A DNA stretch of 9,881 bases from Acidobacteriota bacterium (GCA_013694635.1 JACDCA010000436.1:1-9881), one strand, 5' to 3'; counted from the first letter of the stretch, positions 1-6,316 are shown. Program-made: numbers and translations. Notes: generated from the sequence alone by a model not told the origin.

Positions 1-90
1 CTCGCCACCAACGGCGGCATTCACGCCGAGATGCTGCAGACGATCCAGACCTTTACCGCCCAGTTCCGTTCTCGAAACTGGACGGACTGA
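1..90 (+). CDS. C-terminal fragment of an unidentified protein (partial, 5' end outside window)
   Basis: An open frame runs from base 1 to a TGA at 88-90 and gives 29 residues, beginning LATNGGIHAEMLQ and ending RSRNWTD. The gene starts outside the window, so its length and domains cannot be judged. The residue mix is that of a soluble protein, with no membrane segment or signal. I do not recognise the family. It lies in the same direction as the beta-barrel gene at 245, but a 154-base gap with repeats separates them, so co-transcription is not evident. The frame could also be chance, but it is open to the window edge and its composition looks like real coding sequence. Confidence 0.5.
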   Translation, partial: LATNGGIHAEMLQTIQTFTAQFRSRNWTD

Positions 91-111
91 ACACCTGATA
101 GGACACTGCCC

Positions 112-185
112 AACTACTAATTTCTAACCACCAAATCCTACGAGGGACGTCGTAATTCCCCGTGTTCATTTAGGAGTTAGTAGTT
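112..185. repeat. Imperfect inverted repeat of TTAG-type units upstream of the beta-barrel gene
   Basis: The left arm at 112-127 (AACTACTAATTTCTAA) is the reverse complement of the right arm at 170-185 (TTAGGAGTTAGTAGTT) at 14 of 16 positions, with 42 bases between the arms. The right arm is part of a longer 7-base periodic tract. The region is much more AT-rich than the genes around it. It could be a small dispersed repeat or a structured untranslated region. It has no T-tract that would make it a convincing intrinsic terminator. Confidence 0.6.
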
Positions 186-197
186 AGGCGTTAGGAA
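170..197 (+). repeat. Four tandem 7-base TTAGNNN units
   Basis: Four consecutive 7-mers are visible: TTAGGAG (170-176), TTAGTAG (177-183), TTAGGCG (184-190) and TTAGGAA (191-197). Each keeps TTAG and varies in the last three bases. On the opposite strand the left inverted-repeat arm also reads as TTAGAAA followed by TTAGTAG. The tract ends about 48 bases before the chosen start of the beta-barrel gene, so it lies in that gene's upstream region. Function unknown. Confidence 0.65.
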
Positions 198-244
198 TTA
201 TGGATTGGCACCCTTCCTGCTCAGTCAGACGGCGGAGCGACACC

Positions 245-988
245 ATGAAGATCACATCCTGGCGAGCAGTCCTGGCGGGGATCGCAACGGTTGCGGTTCT
301 GACGCCCGCAGCGGTCGAGGCACAGATCCGCCGCGTCAGCGGATCCGACACGCGCCAGTCATTCGGCGTCAACCTCGGGGGGTTCTTTCCAAAGGGAGAG
401 GATTCGCGTGTTGTCGGCGACGTCCTGTTTGCGAACCGCGACTTCCTTATTTACGACGTCGAGGATTTCCGAGGGGTGAACATGGGAGCCGAGTACCTGT
501 TCGGCGTCACCGATCACATTGAAGCGGGGCTCGACGTGAGCTTCTACCAGCGGTCCGTCCCCAGCATCTATGCCTTCGAAACGCATGCGGACGGACGCGA
601 GATCGAACAGGATCTGAAACTGCGCATCATTCCCGTGACCGCCAGTGTTCGATTCCTGCCGACTGGTCGCAACGCCACCGTACAGCCATACATCGGCATC
701 GGTGCGGGTTTCCTGAACTGGCGCTACACGGAGACCGGAGAGTTCATCGACTTCGACCAGGCGCCGCCGCTCATCTTCCGGGAACGTTACGTCGCCAGCG
801 GCAGCGAGTTGGCCCCTGTGGTTATCGGAGGGATTCGGTTCCTCGCCGCAGACGTGTGGACCGTCGGTGGGGAAGTCCGCTGGCAGAAGGCTGACGGCGA
901 CACAGGTGGACCGGACGTGGGGTTCTACGACAGCAAGATCGATCTGGGCGGATGGACGGCGAACTTCAATATTCACTTCAGGTTCTGA
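245..988 (+). CDS. Outer-membrane beta-barrel protein (OmpW/opacity-like small barrel)
   Basis: The gene encodes 247 residues. Residues 1-26 form a typical Sec signal peptide (MKITSWRAVLAGIATVAVLT, then PAAVEA), with likely cleavage before Gln27. The rest alternates polar and hydrophobic residues in strands of about ten, with Gly-rich turns such as the YIGIGAGF stretch, as in 8-stranded barrels of the OmpW/opacity-antigen type. The protein ends in NFNIHFRF; a C-terminal Phe is the usual signal for the BAM insertion machinery. I chose the ATG at 245 because a GGAG at 234-237 sits 7 bases upstream and the signal peptide begins there. The upstream in-frame ATG at 200 lies beside the TTAG repeat and would add 15 residues that spoil the signal peptide. 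The gene stands alone between a repeat region and a convergent glycosyltransferase. Its ligand or pore function cannot be told from sequence. Confidence 0.85.
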   Translation: MKITSWRAVLAGIATVAVLTPAAVEAQIRRVSGSDTRQSFGVNLGGFFPKGEDSRVVGDVLFANRDFLIYDVEDFRGVNMGAEYLFGVTDHIEAGLDVSFYQRSVPSIYAFETHADGREIEQDLKLRIIPVTASVRFLPTGRNATVQPYIGIGAGFLNWRYTETGEFIDFDQAPPLIFRERYVASGSELAPVVIGGIRFLAADVWTVGGEVRWQKADGDTGGPDVGFYDSKIDLGGWTANFNIHFRF

Positions 989-1073
989 GTTGCTGAACGA
1001 GCAGTCCGTAGAAACGCAAATGCCTTCGGCAGTGCACGACGGCCATAATCTTAAGAGCCTTCGTGACGTCGCG

Positions 1074-1089
1074 TCGTCGTGTCGTCGTG
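1074..1089. repeat. Tandem duplicate TCGTCGTG in the convergent intergenic gap
   Basis: TCGTCGTG occurs twice back to back (1074-1081 and 1082-1089) within a wider CGT/GTC-rich tract from about 1061 to 1090. It lies between the stop of the beta-barrel gene (988) and the stop of the convergent GT-C gene (1118). The 129-base gap contains no other gene I can support. Two tiny stem-loops in it (TGCC/GGCA at 1021-1031 and again at 1093-1103) are too weak to call terminators. Confidence 0.4.
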
Positions 1090-1117
1090 CGATGCCGCAG
1101 GCAATCCGTCGGCGCGT

Positions 1118-2590
1118 TCACCGCCGCGCTCGATATAGCGCCACGCCTCCACCTTCAGCCACTCTCTCGAACCCCTTCAACCATCGGTCGCGCTTTGCGG
1201 CGCGGTAGAGCGCATCGCCACCCTCCGCCTGTTCCTCGATCACGATCCACCCGACGCGCCCGGCCGGGCCAAGCATCGCAAATTCCCAGGGCTTGCCATT
1301 CCCCTCGTGCAGAAAGTTCTCGATGCCGAGACCGATCGACGACAGGTCGTGCATGTAGTGTCCGAGCGAGCCCATGCTCATCATGATGGTGGCGCCATCG
1401 TAATGAGTTTGCAGATACCCGGTGACTGCGCGCCGGCCGGCCATGGCCGAGGCTTCGCGCTGCGATTCCCGGGCGAGGGGCGCGTCGCGGTCGAGGGGCG
1501 TCGCCTCCCGCACGGTCATCAGCAACAGCAGCATCGCCACGATCGGCTGCAGGCGGCGGTGAAGAAGGCTGATCCCACCCGCCGCAAGTGCCGCGGCGGC
1601 GATCACGAGCGGCAGGTCGTACCTGATGCGGAACGGATGCCCCTGTAAGTACGCCACCATCGGCAGCGCCGCTGCCGCGGCCAGCGCGAGCAGCAACACG
1701 AGTGACGCGCGGGGCTTGGAGCGGACGGCGTCCCACGCCACCAACGCCGCGCCCGCATATCCGCTCCACACGAGCGCACGGCCGGACAGCAGCGCCAGAC
1801 CTTCGTCGATCTGGCGCCACGCCTCGGCCGGGTTGCCGATGGCGTCGACGTTCTCCGCTACGAAGAATCCGCCGCTTACGAACCATTCGCCGACGACCCA
1901 GCGGCTGTTGGCCGCGAAAAGCACGATCGCTATCGCAGGCCATAACGCAAGCAACGCAATCCCGCGACCGGCGGTCCGCATGGTGTGGCCGCGCCGGAGC
2001 AGCACCGCGGCTGCGAGAGATACCACAGCTCCGGTGATCGCCCATGCCTCGTAACGCGTCAGGCAGGCGGCGGCAAGCGCTGCCCCGGCAGCCGTGACCG
2101 TGCGCGCCGGAAAGTCATCGACCCAACGCGCAGTCGCAGCAATCCCCAGCAACGTGAGACCGAACAGGAGGGGCTCAGTCATCGGCGTGCTTTGCAGGTA
2201 CAGGACGTTCGGGTTCAGGATCATCAGCGCCGCGCCCGTTGCGGCAGCGGTCAGGGAGCCGGTTACGCGGAGCAGCATTGACGCGAGAGCCCCCGTCGCG
2301 AGCGCCAGCGACGCCACAGAGAGCGCTACGCCTGACGCCCCGGTCCGGTACCATGCATCCACCTGGACCGGCAGCATATTGATCATGTGAGGCAGCGGCA
2401 GCCAGACGGCGCCGATCTGCTGCCATCCGGGGGTCAAGCTGTCGAGGATCCGGCGCGCGACGACGAGATGCGCGCGCGCATCGTAGTGGGTGAGGGTGAG
2501 ACCGAGCCGCGAATAGTAGGTGGCTGCAGCGACGCCGACGATCGCGGTCGCAGCGGCGATGCCGATCGCCGTGCGCGTATGTCTGGCCAG
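1118..2590 (-). CDS. GT-C fold integral membrane glycosyltransferase (GT39/PMT-like), probable CTG start
   Basis: With a CTG start at 2590 the product is 490 residues: a short basic N-terminus (MARHTRT), a first membrane helix (about residues 8-25), then an outside loop with the acidic motif YHDARAHL (Asp37), then GWQQIGAVWLPLPH, a stretch I recognise from bacterial GT-C enzymes. About ten hydrophobic helices follow, with a soluble C-terminal tail. Such enzymes take a sugar from a polyprenyl-phosphate donor on the outer face of the inner membrane. The first non-CTG start in frame is a TTG at 2437 (codon 52). Using it would delete helix 1 and the acidic loop, so it is unlikely. The in-frame ATG at 2614 is followed by an amber codon at 2603-2605. 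The start is therefore uncertain, though the body of the gene is not. It is divergent from the DedA gene and convergent with the beta-barrel gene. Acceptor and sugar are unknown. Confidence 0.8.
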   Translation of the reverse strand: MARHTRTAIGIAAATAIVGVAAATYYSRLGLTLTHYDARAHLVVARRILDSLTPGWQQIGAVWLPLPHMINMLPVQVDAWYRTGASGVALSVASLALATGALASMLLRVTGSLTAAATGAALMILNPNVLYLQSTPMTEPLLFGLTLLGIAATARWVDDFPARTVTAAGAALAAACLTRYEAWAITGAVVSLAAAVLLRRGHTMRTAGRGIALLALWPAIAIVLFAANSRWVVGEWFVSGGFFVAENVDAIGNPAEAWRQIDEGLALLSGRALVWSGYAGAALVAWDAVRSKPRASLVLLLALAAAAALPMVAYLQGHPFRIRYDLPLVIAAAALAAGGISLLHRRLQPIVAMLLLLMTVREATPLDRDAPLARESQREASAMAGRRAVTGYLQTHYDGATIMMSMGSLGHYMHDLSSIGLGIENFLHEGNGKPWEFAMLGPAGRVGWIVIEEQAEGGDALYRAAKRDRWLKGFERVAEGGGVALYRARR

Positions 2591-2603
2591 GGCCTGTCTA
2601 GTC

Positions 2604-2609
2604 TACACT
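2604..2609 (+). promoter_or_regulatory. Possible -10 element for a leaderless DedA transcript
   Basis: TACACT lies 7 bases upstream of the ATG at 2617, the spacing at which a -10 box would start transcription at or next to the start codon. No Shine-Dalgarno sequence precedes that ATG, which fits a leaderless message. On the other strand TAGACT (2605 to 2600) overlaps it and could serve the divergent glycosyltransferase gene. I see no clear -35 box on either side, so this is a suggestion from spacing only. Confidence 0.3.
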
Positions 2610-2616
2610 TTCATCG

Positions 2617-3234
2617 ATGTCGCGCTTTCTCGGCTGGGTGCAGGGCGCCGCCATTGCACTGGGCGGTCCGGGCCTTTTTGTCATCGCGTTTCTCGACTCC
2701 TCCTTTCTGTCGTTTCCGGAAGTCACGGACATCCTGATCGTCCTGCTCGTGGCCAAGCATCCCGAGCGCTTCCTCTGGTACACGGCGCTGCCCACGATCG
2801 GGTCGATCGCAGGCAGCTATCTGCTCTACGCCCTGGCTCGGGGAGGCGGGGAGGCGTTCATGCGAAAGCGCCTTCGCGCGCGTCACGTGGACCGCGCCTT
2901 TGCTATCTTCCGGAAGTACGGGTTGCTGGCCGTCGCCATCCCTTCCATCCTGCCTCCGCCCGTGCCGTTCAAGATCTTCGTCCTGACGGCCGGTGCCGCC
3001 CGTGTTCGTCCGATCGACTTCCTGGTGGCTGTCTCGATCGGCCGTGGCATCCGATATTTCGGTGAAGGGCTGCTGGCCCTCTGGTACGGCGAACGGGCGC
3101 TCGAATTCATGAAGGCGAACGCCCGGGCCGTCTCACTCTGGCTGCTCGCCGTCGTCGCGGTCGTGGCGATCGTCTGGATGTGGTGGTCCCGCCGGCGCGG
3201 GCGCGTTGACGCATCGGCTGGAAGCTCTGTATAA
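2617..3234 (+). CDS. DedA/VTT-domain membrane protein (YqaA-like, SNARE-associated family)
   Basis: The product is 205 residues, the usual size of small DedA/YqaA proteins. It has an N-terminal hydrophobic stretch broken by the loop FLDSSFLSFPE (about residues 25-35), then GSIAGSYLLY (62-71), a PPPVPFK turn (113-119) and GRGIRYFGEG (142-151), all typical of VTT-domain proteins with re-entrant helices. A final membrane helix (about 172-190) is followed by the basic tail SRRRGR. Some DedA proteins return undecaprenyl phosphate to the inner leaflet and others support membrane homeostasis; which applies here is not visible. The gene lies just upstream of a polyprenyl-phosphate glycosyltransferase, consistent with a lipid-carrier role, but that is inference. 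The ATG at 2617 is chosen because the family begins with a short amphipathic stretch as here. It has no Shine-Dalgarno and may be leaderless. The stop lies inside the -10 box of the next promoter. Confidence 0.85.
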   Translation: MSRFLGWVQGAAIALGGPGLFVIAFLDSSFLSFPEVTDILIVLLVAKHPERFLWYTALPTIGSIAGSYLLYALARGGGEAFMRKRLRARHVDRAFAIFRKYGLLAVAIPSILPPPVPFKIFVLTAGAARVRPIDFLVAVSIGRGIRYFGEGLLALWYGERALEFMKANARAVSLWLLAVVAVVAIVWMWWSRRRGRVDASAGSSV

Positions 3235-3235
3235 T
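3206..3235 (+). promoter_or_regulatory. Near-consensus sigma-70 promoter for the GT2-lipoprotein-hydrolase run
   Basis: TTGACG (3206-3211) and a perfect TATAAT (3230-3235) are separated by 18 bases. Transcription would begin near 3242, about 14 bases before the ATG at 3256. The promoter lies in the last codons of the DedA gene, and the DedA stop TAA (3232-3234) is embedded in TATAAT. In such GC-rich DNA a full match of this kind is unlikely to be chance. It implies that the three downstream genes can be expressed independently of the DedA gene. Confidence 0.7.
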
Positions 3236-3255
3236 CAATCGTTTACAGCTTGACG

Positions 3256-4257
3256 ATGCTCCCGGAAATCTCCATCGTGGTCCCCGTTCGCAACGAGTCG
3301 CCGAACGTGCGGCCGCTGTACATGGCGCTGACCACCGCGCTCGAGGCCTACGGACGCCCCTACGAAATCATCGTGATCGACGATGGAAGTAGCGATGACA
3401 CGTTCACCCGGCTGGCCGAGCTCCAGGCGCAGGACCCCCGGCTCAGGGTGATCCGCTTCCGGCGCAACTTCGGCCAGACGGCGGCCTTTTCCGCCGGCTT
3501 CGCCCACACGCGGGGCGCCTTCATCGTCACGTGCGACGGTGACCTGCAAAACGATCCCAAGGACATCCCCGCCATGGTGGAGATTGCCCGTGGGGGTCCG
3601 GACATCGTCGCCGGATGGCGGAAGGACCGGAAGGATGCATTCTTGAGCCGCCGGCTCCCGTCGATCATCGCCAACGCGGTCATTTCCTTCGCGACCGGCG
3701 TCAAGCTGCACGACTACGGCTGCTCGCTCAAGGTGTTCCGCGCGGAAGTCGTCAAGTCGATGCGGTTGTACGGCGAGATGCATCGCTTTCTGCCGGCGAT
3801 TGCCGCCGAACAGGGGGTCCAGATCGTCGAGCAGGTCGTCAACCACCACCCGCGCGTCCACGGTGTTTCCAAGTACGGCATCTCGCGCACGATTCGCGTC
3901 ATCCTCGATCTCATGACCGTCAAGTTCCTCAGCACGTACTCCACTCGTCCGTTGCAGATGTTCGGTCCCGTCGGCCTCGCGATGGGGCTTGCCGGCACGC
4001 TCATCTGCGGCTACATGGTGTATTTGAAGTTCGCCTACAACCCTGGCATCGCCAACCGGCCGCTGCTGCAGCTCGGGGGGTTGCTGATTCTCTTCGGCGG
4101 CCAGCTGCTGATGATGGGACTGCTCGGGGAAATGCAGGCCCGCACGTACCACGAATCGCAGAACAAGCCGATCTACGTGATCCGGGAGATCCTTGAGGCC
4201 GAGATGCCCTCGCGCGAGCAGGAGAAAAGGAGGTCAAACCGTGTCTGGATCTCCTGA
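3256..4257 (+). CDS. GT2 polyprenyl-phosphate glycosyltransferase (GtrB/ArnC/DPM1-like)
   Basis: The product is 333 residues. A GT-A catalytic domain fills residues 1-225: the nucleotide-sugar start SIVVPVRNE (6-14), the DDGSSD motif (42-47), RFRRNFGQ (67-74), the metal-binding DGDLQNDP (94-101), GWRKDRKD (120-127), GCSLKV (155-160), HRFLP (176-180) and KYGISR (206-211). Two C-terminal membrane helices (about 235-257 and 271-292) anchor it. The family moves a sugar from a nucleotide donor to undecaprenyl or dolichyl phosphate on the cytoplasmic side. The exact sugar cannot be read from the motifs. I prefer the ATG at 3256 over the TTG two codons earlier because it begins directly before the conserved strand; neither has a clear ribosome binding site. 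Its 3' end overlaps the lipoprotein start by 17 bases, and the lipoprotein ribosome binding site lies inside this gene. Confidence 0.9.
   Translation: MLPEISIVVPVRNESPNVRPLYMALTTALEAYGRPYEIIVIDDGSSDDTFTRLAELQAQDPRLRVIRFRRNFGQTAAFSAGFAHTRGAFIVTCDGDLQNDPKDIPAMVEIARGGPDIVAGWRKDRKDAFLSRRLPSIIANAVISFATGVKLHDYGCSLKVFRAEVVKSMRLYGEMHRFLPAIAAEQGVQIVEQVVNHHPRVHGVSKYGISRTIRVILDLMTVKFLSTYSTRPLQMFGPVGLAMGLAGTLICGYMVYLKFAYNPGIANRPLLQLGGLLILFGGQLLMMGLLGEMQARTYHESQNKPIYVIREILEAEMPSREQEKRRSNRVWIS
4227..4234 (+). promoter_or_regulatory. Strong Shine-Dalgarno deciding the lipoprotein start
   Basis: AAGGAGGT lies 6 bases before the GTG at 4241 and is an essentially full match to the anti-Shine-Dalgarno. It fixes the GTG as the start in preference to the in-frame ATG at 4193. 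It sits inside the 3' end of the GT2 gene, so translation of the two is probably coupled. Confidence 0.85.
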
Positions 4258-5149
4258 CAGTCCAGGAATATTGCAGCGCGTCCTGCCGCTCGTGTTCGCG
4301 CTGATGCTGAGTGCCTGCGGCGGGAGCACGCCGACGCAGCCCTCGCAGCCGCCGGCGCCACCACCGCCGGTGCAGCCCCCGAACAACGTCGTTCCGACGA
4401 TCGAATCGATCACGGCGCAGGGCCGCCGCCAGAGGCAACCGCCGCGATTCGCCGATCTGAAGGAAACGCTCGATGTCGTTGCGACGGTGCGCGATCCGGA
4501 GACGGCGGTCGAAGAACTGACGTACCAGTGGACCGCGACCGCCGGCACGTTCGAGGGTTCCGGCCGCACGGTGACCTGGATCGCGCCTGAAGCCGCCGCG
4601 ACGCCGCTGAAGGTGACGCTCACCCTGAAAGTGGTCGAGAACTACGGGCATCCGGGTCAGCCAAAGAACTTCTCGCACGAGGTAACGGCGACGGTGGAGC
4701 TCGCGCTCCACGATTCCACGAACGAAGTGCGCCGGATGGCCGAACAGTTCCTGGTGGATTTTTCCGACACCAACATCAAGGACTGGCAATACATCATGCG
4801 CAATTTCAAGGCGGCCGCCTGCCCCAATCCGTCGGATGTCGAGGCAGAAAAGCAGGATGTCATCCGGCATTACACCGAGTTTCAGATGATCAGCTCGCGC
4901 ATCGGGGACGGCAAGGTGACGGTGAATTTCGGGACGTTCTGTCCGTTCCGCGGCCGGTCGGGCGACGCGTGCGCGGTGGTTCCGGTGTACTGGGATTCGC
5001 AGAAGGTCGATGGCAGTCGCAGCGTTGCTCGAGGCGACGACTTCCTGGCCGCGGTGTATTCCACGAAGGACTCGCGCTGGTACCTCTGCTCCAGCGACTT
5101 CCAGCCGGCCGAGACTCTGTCGTCGTCTCATTTATTCTACGCGCGCTGA
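4241..5149 (+). CDS. Exported lipoprotein with Pro-rich linker, Ig/PKD-like domain and Cys-containing C-terminal domain
   Basis: The product is 302 residues. A hydrophobic signal (about residues 11-25) ends in the lipobox LSAC, so Cys26 is the expected lipidated residue; the following GGS contains no Asp at +2. A Pro-rich linker (31-48) leads to a beta-rich region (about 52-155) with YQWTATAGTF, which reads like an Ig/PKD-type fold. The C-terminal part (about 160-295) has an amphipathic helix, an aromatic-rich core and four cysteines (194, 234, 244, 283), possibly two disulfides. I do not recognise this last domain; an NTF2-like fold is possible but unproven. Start is GTG, set by the Shine-Dalgarno. 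The gene overlaps the GT2 gene and abuts the hydrolase gene with no spacer, so all three are probably made together. It could anchor or assist the exported hydrolase. Confidence 0.8.
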   Translation: MSGSPDSPGILQRVLPLVFALMLSACGGSTPTQPSQPPAPPPPVQPPNNVVPTIESITAQGRRQRQPPRFADLKETLDVVATVRDPETAVEELTYQWTATAGTFEGSGRTVTWIAPEAAATPLKVTLTLKVVENYGHPGQPKNFSHEVTATVELALHDSTNEVRRMAEQFLVDFSDTNIKDWQYIMRNFKAAACPNPSDVEAEKQDVIRHYTEFQMISSRIGDGKVTVNFGTFCPFRGRSGDACAVVPVYWDSQKVDGSRSVARGDDFLAAVYSTKDSRWYLCSSDFQPAETLSSSHLFYAR

Positions 5150-6277
5150 GTGCGACTCCTTCTGATTCTCACCGCCCTCGTACTGACGGGTGCTGCACGT
5201 CCGCAGCCTGGAATTCCCGGCACGCCGCAATTCCCGCTGCGCGTAGCGGGGACCGCTTTCGTCGACACCGCCGGCCAGCCGTTTCGCTGGCGCGGCATCA
5301 CGGCGTTTCGTCTCGCTGAAATGATCGCCGGCGGCCGCGAAAAGGAGGCGGTCGCCTACCTCGACTGGGTCCGGAGCGAGCAGCTGACGGTCGTTCGAGT
5401 CCTGTTGACGGCGCAGCATCTCTTCAAGCTCACGCCCGAGGCGGGACGTGCTGCGCTGCCGCGGTTACTGGATCTTGCAAAGGAACGCGGGATTGCCGTC
5501 GAGGCCGTGGGGTTGGCCGATTCGAACGACATCGAGCTCGATTACGAGGCGCACATCCGGCACGTTGGACGCGTGGCGGATGAGAAGGGAAATGCCTTTG
5601 TCGAGATCGCGAATGAACCCGGGCATCACACCCAGGATGTGCGCCTCCACGATCCCGCCTTCGCGAAACGCCTTGCCGATCTGCTGCCCGAGCGACTGAT
5701 CGTGGCGCTTGGCTCGGTGGAGTACGGCGAAGGCTACGCGGCCGGCGATTACGCGACGTTTCATTTTCCGCGCGGGCGGCAGCCATGGGACCACGTCCTC
5801 GCGTTGAGTGACGGCGCGCGTCGCGTCGTGGAGCTGAAGAGACCCATTGTGAGCGATGAGCCGATCGGCGCCGGCCCGGAATACAGCGCCGGCCGCCGCG
5901 ATAACGAGCCCTCGCGATTTGCCGCGGCCGCGGCGTTGACGCGTTTTGCCGGGATGGCTGCGACGTTTCACTACGAAGGGGGACTGCAGGCGAAGATACC
6001 GGCTGGACGCGAAGCCGCCTGCCTGGCCGCGTGGCAAACGGGTCTCGCGCTCCTCGAGGACGTCACGATCGAAGGGGAGTTTCTCTCGGGGGCTCGGGCG
6101 GGCTCGGTGGTGGAGGCGAAGGCGCGCGGGGTCTTCGCGAGAATGTCGGGGCCACGCGCCGTGATCCTGCTCGTCGATCCGGCGCCAGCGGCGCCTCTCG
6201 AGCTGGCCCCGGGGTGGACGGACATTCGCCGCGCCGGTGTGCCGGGCGTGCAAATCGTCGTCGTCGAACGGCGCTGA
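5150..6277 (+). CDS. Exported glycoside-hydrolase-like TIM-barrel protein (clan GH-A-like)
   Basis: The product is 375 residues with an N-terminal export signal (MRLLLILTALVLTGAA). The sequence then reads like a beta/alpha barrel of the cellulase clan: FRWRGITAFR near residues 45-54 (first strand), FVEIANEPG with Asn155-Glu156 (the usual strand-4 Asn-Glu acid/base pair), and RPIVSDEPIGAG with Glu237 as candidate nucleophile. Spacing between the two glutamates (81 residues) is plausible but short for the clan, and the second motif, DEP instead of EFG or ExG, is unusual, so activity is not assured. A small C-terminal beta region (about 305-375) follows. Start is the GTG directly after the TGA of the lipoprotein gene (5147-5149), with no room for its own ribosome binding site beyond coding sequence. 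The likely site of action is the periplasm or surface. I cannot name the family number or the glycan. Confidence 0.7.
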   Translation: MRLLLILTALVLTGAARPQPGIPGTPQFPLRVAGTAFVDTAGQPFRWRGITAFRLAEMIAGGREKEAVAYLDWVRSEQLTVVRVLLTAQHLFKLTPEAGRAALPRLLDLAKERGIAVEAVGLADSNDIELDYEAHIRHVGRVADEKGNAFVEIANEPGHHTQDVRLHDPAFAKRLADLLPERLIVALGSVEYGEGYAAGDYATFHFPRGRQPWDHVLALSDGARRVVELKRPIVSDEPIGAGPEYSAGRRDNEPSRFAAAAALTRFAGMAATFHYEGGLQAKIPAGREAACLAAWQTGLALLEDVTIEGEFLSGARAGSVVEAKARGVFARMSGPRAVILLVDPAPAAPLELAPGWTDIRRAGVPGVQIVVVERR

Positions 6278-6291
6278 CCGGAAGCGATGAT

Positions 6292-6307
6292 CAGCCCTGA
6301 AGGGCTG
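6292..6307. terminator. Small stem-loop between convergent genes, possible bidirectional terminator
   Basis: CAGCCC (6292-6297) and GGGCTG (6302-6307) form a perfect 6-base stem with a TGAA loop, extended by one T-G pair. It lies in the 39-base gap between the stop of the hydrolase gene (6277) and the stop of the convergent radical SAM gene (6317), where both transcripts must end. There is no T-tract on either side, so it is not a textbook intrinsic terminator. It may instead act as a 3' end stabiliser. Confidence 0.45.
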
Positions 6308-6316
6308 GACCACGGG

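Noticed and set aside
112..185. Inverted repeat as an insertion-sequence end or a CRISPR repeat
   Set aside because: There is no transposase, no target duplication visible, and no regular spacer series; it is better described as a degenerate 7-base repeat.
359..976. Minus-strand open frame of 205 codons opposite the beta-barrel gene
   Set aside because: No motif or signal; the plus strand has a signal peptide, a ribosome binding site and a barrel-type C-terminus.
1021..1031. TGCC-TTC-GGCA hairpin after the beta-barrel gene as a terminator
   Set aside because: A stem of only four pairs and no T-tract; too weak to call.
2435..2437. TTG at 2437 as the start of the first GT-C gene
   Set aside because: It would remove the first membrane helix and the acidic loop, although the same frame continues upstream with convincing family-like sequence.
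3235..4152. Minus-strand open frame of 305 codons opposite the GT2 gene
   Set aside because: Shadow of the GT2 frame, with low-complexity composition; the GT2 motifs are unambiguous.
4001..5131. Long minus-strand open frame of 376 codons across the GT2 and lipoprotein genes
   Set aside because: Its translation is rich in Arg and Gly with no recognisable motif. It lies antisense to two well-supported genes, and frames this long without stops are common opposite GC-rich coding DNA.
5465..6313. Minus-strand open frame of 282 codons opposite the hydrolase-like gene
   Set aside because: Arg/His-rich shadow without motifs; the coding sense is supported by the signal peptide and the operon packing on the plus strand.
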